NCBI GenBank assembly: GCA_007124535.1
Contig: SLEY01000387.1
Span: 1 to 6,293, forward strand
Direction of reading: 5' to 3'
DNA length: 6,293 nucleotides
DNA from: Planctomycetaceae bacterium
Lineage (GTDB): Bacteria > Planctomycetota > Planctomycetia > Pirellulales > Pirellulaceae
Shown piece after piece: positions 1 through 4,746 of the stretch; the stretch's first letter is position 1; each line of letters opens with the position of its first letter. Under the pieces are notes generated by a model. The model saw only the letters and a program-made list of their open reading frames with translations. It was not told the DNA's origin and did no database searches. Position numbers and translations under genes: made by a program.

Positions 1-282
1 ATGGCACTTGTCATCGGGATGACGGCCAGTATCCAGTTCATCAGCGGGAATTTAGTCGAGCCCAAGGTGATGGGGGAGTCCTTCCAATTACATCCGGTGG
101 CGATTTTACTCAGCCTGATGCTCTGGGGCATGATTTGGGGCATCATCGGGATGATCCTGGCCACCCCGATGACCGCCGTCATGAAGATTTTATTTGAACG
201 GTTCGACCGCACCCGCCCGATTGCTGAAATGTTGGCCGGTCGTTTCGACGCGCTGCGGCAGTTATTTGGAGATGAAGCGTAG
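1..282 (+). CDS. AI-2E (UPF0118) family transporter, C-terminal fragment
   Basis: This is the last 93 codons of an integral inner-membrane protein of the AI-2E/UPF0118 family (PF01594). Family members have been linked to autoinducer-2 export (TqsA) or to sodium/proton antiport, so the substrate here cannot be assigned. The visible part carries the family's C-terminal signature: a glycine-containing helix ending in SGNLVEPKVMG (residues 15-25), then LHPVAILLSLMLWG (30-43), a glycine-rich hydrophobic stretch, and LATPMTAVMKIL (53-64), followed by a short charged cytoplasmic tail. Family proteins are usually about 350 residues, so the real start lies left of the window and the ATG at base 1 is most likely an internal methionine. 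The gene ends with TAG at 280-282 and converges on bioF, with 45 bp between the two stop codons. Family assignment is firm; the transported substrate is unknown. Confidence 0.9.
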   Translation: MALVIGMTASIQFISGNLVEPKVMGESFQLHPVAILLSLMLWGMIWGIIGMILATPMTAVMKILFERFDRTRPIAEMLAGRFDALRQLFGDEA

Positions 283-327
283 TTTTCCTCGCCCTGCCAG
301 GAGGTTTTCCGCAGAACAAACGCCGGA

Positions 328-1494
328 TCAAGCCCTCAGTTCGCGAAACGCGGCAACCAACTGCTCGATTTGTTGCGGCGTGTGGGCACTGCTCAGACTG
401 ATCCTCAGCAGCGCGCGGCCACGGGGGACGGACGGGGGTCGGATGGCGGGGACCAGCAAACCGCGGCGGCGAAGTGCCGCGGCGGTTTCCACCGCCGCCG
501 AGGCTCGGCCCACAATCACCGGCACGATCTGGCTGACCGATTCGCCGGTGGACCAGCCCTGGTCTTGCAGACGCTGTCGCAGTTCGGCAGCCCGCTGCAG
601 CAACCCCTGCCGCCGTTGCGGTTCCTCTTGCACGACTTTCAGCGCTTCCAGGCCGGCCGCCGCGGCCGCTTCGGGCGAGGCCGTCGAAAACACGTAGGCG
701 CGGGCCCGGTTGGCCAACCACTCGATCAAGCGGGCCTCGCCCACCACAAACCCGCCGATCGAGCCCAAGGCTTTGCTCAACGTGCCCACCCGCACATGGA
801 CCGCCCGCTCGACCCCCGAAGCTTCGCACACGCCCCGGCCGCCGGCGCCGAACACGCCCGTCGCATGCGCTTCGTCCACCATCAGCATGGCCCCGAAACG
901 CTCCGCCAACTCCGCCAGTTCCGCCAGCGGAGCCAGATCGCCGTCCATGCTGAACAGCGTATCGGTCACGATCAACCGGCGGCGAAAACCTGGCGATTGC
1001 TCCAATTGCCGCGACAGGGCCGCCGCATCGCCGTGCGGGTAGGTGAACCAGCGGGCGCCGGACAGGCGGCAGCCGTCCAGGATGCTGGCATGGTTGCGGG
1101 CGTCGCCGAAGACCGCATCGCGCGGCCCGATCAAGGCGGCCAGCGTGCTGAAATTCGCCGCAAATCCGCTGGGAAAGAGCAGGGCGGCCGCGGTGCCTTC
1201 GAACACGGCCAACTCCCGTTCCAGCCGGGCATGCCATTCGCCGCGGCCGGTCACCAGCGGACTGGCTCCGCTTCCCCAGCCGGTCTGGTCCAGCGAACGG
1301 CGGACCGCCGTCCCCAACCTTTGCGCCGCCAAGCCCAGGTAGTCGTTCGAACCGAAATTGACCAACGGCCGCTCGTCACGGGGCTCCAGCAGCACCCGTT
1401 GCGGCCCCAGCCGCGTCGCCAAACGGCGGCGCAGGCCACTGCGCTCCAGCGTTGCCAGTTTGTCGTCGATCCAGTCCAGCGGGTCCGAGGCCAT
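328..1494 (-). CDS. bioF: 8-amino-7-oxononanoate synthase (alpha-oxoamine synthase family)
   Basis: This 388-residue cytosolic PLP enzyme is predicted to condense pimeloyl-CoA or pimeloyl-ACP with L-alanine to give 8-amino-7-oxononanoate, CoA (or ACP) and CO2, the first step of biotin ring assembly. Its length matches E. coli BioF (about 384). Family motifs occur in order: NFGSNDYLGLA (46-56), GSGASPLVTG (74-83), NHASILDGC (134-142, with the His that stacks on PLP at 135), TDTLFSMDGD (177-186), VDEAHATGVFG (206-216, with D207 and H210 at the PLP-contacting positions) and GTLSKALGSIGG (237-248), where K241 is the predicted Schiff-base lysine. AIRPPSVP (350-357) is the C-terminal substrate-binding segment. 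The ATG at 1492-1494 is preceded by a strong Shine-Dalgarno sequence. The GSG-SPLVTG segment favours BioF over 2-amino-3-ketobutyrate ligase (Kbl) within the alpha-oxoamine synthase family. No other bio gene is visible. The gene is probably co-transcribed with the GH38-like gene upstream. Confidence 0.9.
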   Translation of the reverse strand: MASDPLDWIDDKLATLERSGLRRRLATRLGPQRVLLEPRDERPLVNFGSNDYLGLAAQRLGTAVRRSLDQTGWGSGASPLVTGRGEWHARLERELAVFEGTAAALLFPSGFAANFSTLAALIGPRDAVFGDARNHASILDGCRLSGARWFTYPHGDAAALSRQLEQSPGFRRRLIVTDTLFSMDGDLAPLAELAELAERFGAMLMVDEAHATGVFGAGGRGVCEASGVERAVHVRVGTLSKALGSIGGFVVGEARLIEWLANRARAYVFSTASPEAAAAAGLEALKVVQEEPQRRQGLLQRAAELRQRLQDQGWSTGESVSQIVPVIVGRASAAVETAAALRRRGLLVPAIRPPSVPRGRALLRISLSSAHTPQQIEQLVAAFRELRA

Positions 1495-1499
1495 GAAGG

Positions 1500-1506
1500 T
1501 CCTCCT
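1500..1506 (-). promoter_or_regulatory. Shine-Dalgarno sequence of bioF
   Basis: Read on the minus strand this is AGGAGGA, five bases upstream of the bioF ATG. It is a near-perfect anti-16S match at good spacing and supports the chosen start. It also suggests that bioF has its own efficient translation initiation rather than relying on coupling to the upstream gene, which ends 72 bp away. Confidence 0.85.
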
Positions 1507-1566
1507 GCAATCGGCTCAACCCATCCCGTTGCTTCCGCAGCGGCCCGGCATTTCCCTCACCGATGC

Positions 1567-4443
1567 CTACCAATGCGCCTCGACCTCGGTCCATTGATGG
1601 GCTGCCATCCGCAGCTTCACGCAACCGTCGTCCAGAGCACAATCATTCATCGGGGCGCCATCCAAACTCCGTTCCCGGGCATGGCTGATCGGCCGAAAAG
1701 CACTCAGCGTCAGCTGGCCCGAGCGTCCCATCGTTTCCAACAACCGGACACGAAAGCCCTTGGTCGTCGAATCCTCCAGCAACGGTTCCCAGTGCGTTGC
1801 CATGACATTGCGGGCATCCAGATGGAACAGCCAGCCGGACGTGTGCGGGGTGGGAGGAGCGGCGGTTTGAAACACCGTATCGGCCGGCGAATGCAGCGCC
1901 AGGGCTTCCTGCAGCGGATTCTTCAACTCCACACCGATCCCCAGACGAAAATGACGGCAGGACTCGCCACGCGTCACCAACAGGCTGTCCAGCATCCGCA
2001 TCCCGATCCGGCGGTGAAAGGGAAGACCCCCGGTCAAAATCGTGGTCCGGGCCGATCCGTCGTCCAGCTCGACGTACAACGGCGCTTCGAACCGTTTCGC
2101 GGAACTCGGATGCCGAGTCAGGTTGATCCCCCTTCGTAGATCCGACGCCTCGCTGGCCCAGGCGAACCGGGCGGCGTAGTAGGAATCCCAAGCCGCCGGC
2201 TGGCAGTCGCGGCCCGGTTCCAAATCGATCTCCAACTGCAGCACCCGGCTCCCCCGCCACAAGCGGTAGGTCTGCTGGAACCGAGCCACGTCATTCCCCT
2301 GCTGGTCGCACAGACGGCCGCGAGCCACGATTTCGGCCACCACCGGCGTGCTGAGCGTCGTCTTCACCGAATCGGCGACCATCACCGAATACATCTGAGC
2401 CACTTGATCTTCCGCCGGCAGATCCTTCGATCGGGCCCGGGGCGCACCCAGTCGCAGGCCCAGTTGCTGGGACATCCGGTTATTTCGTGAATGGTACTCG
2501 CGAATCGCCCGCAAGCACCCGGTAGCTGGGTCGATCAGCACCTCGAAAAACTCGTTTCGCAACAGACAATCCTCGGCCATCGGCGGATCGTTGTGCGAAC
2601 GCGAAGGTTTGGTTTCCGCCGGCGCGATCCACACGAAACCGTTGGGGGGGACGTCGACCACAACATAGCGGTTGTCGGCCGTCGCGGCCGCGGCGTAGAC
2701 CGGACCTTCGATGGCCGGAAGACTCGTCAACCGGGGCATTTCCACCCCCAGACGTCGCACAAAACTGTGCGGATTGACCACCAGATATCCCGTCTGGGCT
2801 GGCTGGTCGTATCGTGGCAAGCGATCTGCAAACCGGGCGACCGCCACCTGGCGGACCCGCTCTGCCGCCGGGGGCGTTTCCCCCGCCGGTTGCGTTTCCC
2901 CCGCCGGGGGCGTTTCCCCCGCCGATTGCTCTTCGTCGCCACCCGCCTCGATGGCGTGCAGGCATTGGGCGATTTCGGCTTCTCCGTCCGGGGTCTCGCG
3001 GCGCCCGGCCACCAGTTGCGTCAAGGTCTCGATCGTCTGAGCCGCTTCTGCCGATTCGCGGCGTTGCCAATACCGCATGCACGAAGAGATCGGGTCCGGT
3101 CGCTCCTCGGCCACCGCCTGTTTCAAATAGGCCGCCCGGTATTGGTCCAGGCGAAAGCGATCCTGGTGCACGGGCATATCCGTCTCGTTGAAATAAGCCT
3201 CGACCAGCGTGAACTTGCCCAGCGCGGAGCCGTAGCGCGAGGTGCGGCGGAGATCCTGGTAGCCGTCGCTGATTTGCCCCGGCCAATGAGCCAAGCAAAC
3301 GCTGGCCACATGGTCCATATCCATCGCTTCGCCCATCTTGATCGCATAGTTCAGGTAGGAGGCGGGCCGATTGGCATCCAGCGGGGGGCGGGCGATCGCA
3401 TCCACGGTGGTCCCGTCGCAGCCTTCCCAGCGAATCTTGCTCTGCGTCCCCTCGGGGAACCCGCCCTCGTCCATCGTGGCATGAATAACCCCCAGAAATC
3501 CGCATTTGTGCAAAATCTGGGGTAGCATCGGCGTGAACCCGAACCGCCAGCGGCCGAACACGCGAGGGCGGCAGCCGAGCAGGGCCTCGTACCGGGCCAA
3601 GCCCTGCAGCAATTCATGGCGAATGGATTCGCACGACAGCAGGGGCAACCGCCGTTCATGGTACTCACCCCCAATCAGGCCGACCCGCTTTTCCTCCAAG
3701 CCCCGTTTCAAGGCAGCCAAAGTGTCGGGTTCCTTTTCCGCCATTTGCTCCAGCAGTTCGGCCGAAAGCAGCAGATTCGTGGGGACCGCAGCGTCCAACT
3801 GCTCGCGGAGCGGCCGCCCCAAGGTCGTGGAGGCGACCAAGGTCAGGTCCAGCACACACGCATCGACGGGATAATAGTGATCGCGCTCCTGAGCCAACGT
3901 GTCAAAGCAGGCGGTCAAGCGTTCTCGAGCCGTTTCGAGATCACCCGAGCAGGCCGATTTGGCAGCGGTTAGCAGTTGGTCTTGGAAGTGGATTTCGTCC
4001 AGATTACTGGAATAGCGCATTTGTCGCGTGAGCAGTTCCACCTGAAGGTAGCAATAGCCCAGGGCCAGGAAGTCGGCGGCCAAGTCGGAATCGACTTCGC
4101 AATCTGCGGGGTCCAAGCGTGCCAGCGCTTGTTCCAAGATCTTGGTTCGGCGAGTGGATTCGCAGATCAGGCAGGCGTCATTTTGCTCGGCTCGTTGCGA
4201 AAAGTCGGCGGGCAACTCGGGCAGACTCACCCCCGGTACCACGATCAGCCGATTCTTGAGATCTTGAGGGGGGGAACTGGCACGAAACCAGCGTGGCATG
4301 GCTTGGGCGTTGGCGATCAGTGCCGGATGCCAGAGCGCCGTCCAGCCGGCAAGCAACCCCGCTGCATCATCCCCCTCATGATGCGTAGGAAAATCCTCGA
4401 GACTGTGGCAGGGCAGCAAGATTATCAGATCTTCGTATTTCAT
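1567..4443 (-). CDS. GH38-related large protein with altered catalytic motif (function unknown)
   Basis: This 958-residue protein has no obvious signal peptide and is probably cytoplasmic. Its architecture resembles family 38 alpha-mannosidases. A (beta/alpha)-barrel region (about 190-350) contains VLDLTL (197-202), GLIGGEYHERRLPL (255-268) and FGFTPMLPQILHKCGF (301-316), the last resembling the family's DxFGhs...LPQIL segment. A helical middle region (about 430-500) is followed by a repeat-bearing linker (506-524). From about 550 the protein is beta-rich, with a segment (NEFFEVLIDPATGCLRAI, 630-647) like the start of the mannosidase C-terminal beta domain. The canonical nucleophile position (D of DxFG) reads W299, and no HxD zinc motif is found at the N-terminus. 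It may therefore be a degenerate or mechanistically different relative rather than a working mannosidase. The ATG at 4441-4443 has no recognisable Shine-Dalgarno sequence; the next in-frame methionine (residue 49) would remove the conserved-looking N-terminus. It is likely the first gene of a two-gene unit with bioF. The GH38 relationship is moderately supported; substrate and activity are unknown. Confidence 0.6.
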   Translation of the reverse strand: MKYEDLIILLPCHSLEDFPTHHEGDDAAGLLAGWTALWHPALIANAQAMPRWFRASSPPQDLKNRLIVVPGVSLPELPADFSQRAEQNDACLICESTRRTKILEQALARLDPADCEVDSDLAADFLALGYCYLQVELLTRQMRYSSNLDEIHFQDQLLTAAKSACSGDLETARERLTACFDTLAQERDHYYPVDACVLDLTLVASTTLGRPLREQLDAAVPTNLLLSAELLEQMAEKEPDTLAALKRGLEEKRVGLIGGEYHERRLPLLSCESIRHELLQGLARYEALLGCRPRVFGRWRFGFTPMLPQILHKCGFLGVIHATMDEGGFPEGTQSKIRWEGCDGTTVDAIARPPLDANRPASYLNYAIKMGEAMDMDHVASVCLAHWPGQISDGYQDLRRTSRYGSALGKFTLVEAYFNETDMPVHQDRFRLDQYRAAYLKQAVAEERPDPISSCMRYWQRRESAEAAQTIETLTQLVAGRRETPDGEAEIAQCLHAIEAGGDEEQSAGETPPAGETQPAGETPPAAERVRQVAVARFADRLPRYDQPAQTGYLVVNPHSFVRRLGVEMPRLTSLPAIEGPVYAAAATADNRYVVVDVPPNGFVWIAPAETKPSRSHNDPPMAEDCLLRNEFFEVLIDPATGCLRAIREYHSRNNRMSQQLGLRLGAPRARSKDLPAEDQVAQMYSVMVADSVKTTLSTPVVAEIVARGRLCDQQGNDVARFQQTYRLWRGSRVLQLEIDLEPGRDCQPAAWDSYYAARFAWASEASDLRRGINLTRHPSSAKRFEAPLYVELDDGSARTTILTGGLPFHRRIGMRMLDSLLVTRGESCRHFRLGIGVELKNPLQEALALHSPADTVFQTAAPPTPHTSGWLFHLDARNVMATHWEPLLEDSTTKGFRVRLLETMGRSGQLTLSAFRPISHARERSLDGAPMNDCALDDGCVKLRMAAHQWTEVEAHW
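2874..2927 (-). repeat. 3 x 18-bp in-frame tandem repeat in a linker
   Basis: Three consecutive 18-bp units begin at 2874, 2892 and 2910. Each starts GCGTTTCCCCCGCCG on the plus strand and they differ only in the last three bases. On the coding (minus) strand each unit encodes six residues, giving SAGETPPAGETQPAGETPP at about 507-525 of the GH38-like protein. The repeat keeps the frame and sits in a Pro/Glu/Thr-rich, probably disordered linker between the barrel/helical half and the beta-rich half. The near-identity of the units at DNA level suggests recent duplication and possible copy-number variation between strains. Confidence 0.9.
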
Positions 4444-4492
4444 CGTTCTATAATTGACGAAGGATTAAAAAGGGCCTGGAACAACGAGTACC

Positions 4493-4521
4493 ACCATAGC
4501 TTGTCTGGCAGCGTCAGTCGA
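4493..4521 (-). promoter_or_regulatory. Weak candidate promoter for the GH38-like gene
   Basis: On the minus strand, TCGACT (4516-4521) and TATGGT (4493-4498) are separated by 17 bp. Each matches the sigma70 consensus at four of six positions. The predicted start would leave a leader of roughly 40 nt before the ATG at 4443. A match this weak can easily occur by chance, so it is listed only as the best leftward candidate seen. Confidence 0.2.
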
Positions 4522-4581
4522 GTGTACCTGTTCGAACGACCGGATGGTTGAAGAGCGATTTGGAGTTTTGGAGGGGTTTTA

Positions 4582-4611
4582 TTGACACCGCTCATCAGGT
4601 ACCGGTACACT
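4582..4611 (+). promoter_or_regulatory. Sigma70-type promoter for pilM
   Basis: A perfect -35 box TTGACA (4582-4587) is followed after 18 bp by TACACT (4606-4611), a four-of-six match to the -10 consensus. Transcription would start near 4618 and produce a leader of roughly 125-130 nt before the pilM ATG. The position in a divergent intergenic region and the correct orientation support it. The 18-bp spacer and imperfect -10 suggest moderate strength. Confidence 0.6.
4599..4608. promoter_or_regulatory. 10-bp perfect palindrome over the promoter spacer and -10
   Basis: GTACCGGTAC reads identically on both strands and covers the end of the spacer and the first bases of the -10 box of the pilM promoter. 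A dimeric repressor bound here would block RNA polymerase. Symmetry does not extend to the flanking bases, so the operator role is a guess based on position. Confidence 0.3.
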
Positions 4612-4656
4612 AGAGACAGGCAGTGGGCGCGACAGTCCGGTTTCCCACGGGGGCTG

Positions 4657-4743
4657 ATGATCTTGTCTTGGAACCTTGACCCGGGAAATTACCGCTGGTG
4701 GGGGCGGCATTTCACTACATCCGAGAGACCTTTTCGAGGTTGA
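4657..4743 (+). CDS. Possible 28-codon upstream ORF in the pilM leader
   Basis: An ATG at 4657 opens a 28-codon frame that ends in TGA at 4741-4743, three bases before the pilM ATG and in the same reading frame. The peptide begins MILSWNLDPGNYRWWG and is rich in Trp and Arg; it resembles nothing I recognise. A GGGGG run lies just upstream (4649-4653), but at three bases from the ATG it is too close for a good ribosome binding site. The pilM Shine-Dalgarno sequence lies inside the last codons of this frame, so if it were translated, terminating ribosomes would be next to the pilM start. It may be a chance open frame. Confidence 0.25.
   Translation: MILSWNLDPGNYRWWGRHFTTSERPFRG
4736..4740 (+). 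promoter_or_regulatory. Shine-Dalgarno sequence of pilM
   Basis: GAGGT lies six bases upstream of the ATG at 4747. Together with the in-frame TGA at 4741-4743 it fixes the start: no in-frame start codon further upstream can be used without passing that stop. Confidence 0.7.
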
Positions 4744-4746
4744 CTC

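Larger units (their letters stand above)
4444..4746. other. Divergent intergenic region between the GH38-like gene and pilM
   Basis: These 303 bp separate two genes transcribed away from each other. The right-hand half holds a good sigma70-type promoter, a 10-bp palindrome, a leader with a possible hairpin and a 28-codon upstream ORF, all oriented toward pilM. The left-hand half (4444-4560) must contain the signals for the leftward gene, but only a weak promoter candidate can be seen there and no Shine-Dalgarno sequence precedes the leftward ATG. No tRNA, other RNA gene or mobile-element end was recognised. Confidence 0.7.

Noticed and set aside
1..3. The ATG at base 1 as a true gene start.
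   Set aside because: The encoded 93 residues match only the C-terminal third of AI-2E family proteins, so the gene is cut by the window edge.
283..327. A possible bidirectional terminator between the convergent transporter and bioF genes.
   Set aside because: Only four-base stems (for example CCTC 287-290 with GAGG 301-304) can be drawn and there is no proper T-tract after a stem.
179..1237. A 352-codon minus-strand frame overlapping bioF in another frame.
   Set aside because: It gives low-complexity Gly/Arg-rich sequence, while the bioF frame carries every catalytic motif of its family.
1507..1566. A possible intercistronic hairpin between the GH38-like gene and bioF.
   Set aside because: About seven pairs with a bulged base around a 45-base loop; too weak to call a terminator or attenuator.
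370..2139. A 589-codon plus-strand open frame opposite bioF and part of the GH38-like gene.
   Set aside because: It lies antisense to well-supported coding sequence, its translation is Arg/Gln/His/Pro-rich with no recognisable domain, and it runs across the intergenic gap. Long antisense frames are expected in GC-rich genes with few T/A codons.
2491..3525. A 344-codon plus-strand open frame opposite the GH38-like gene.
   Set aside because: Composition and lack of motifs indicate a shadow of the real minus-strand gene.
4449..4454. A perfect TATAAT on the plus strand.
   Set aside because: The region 17 bp upstream (CAGATC) has no -35 resemblance and the site abuts the start of the leftward gene; a better promoter lies at 4582-4611.
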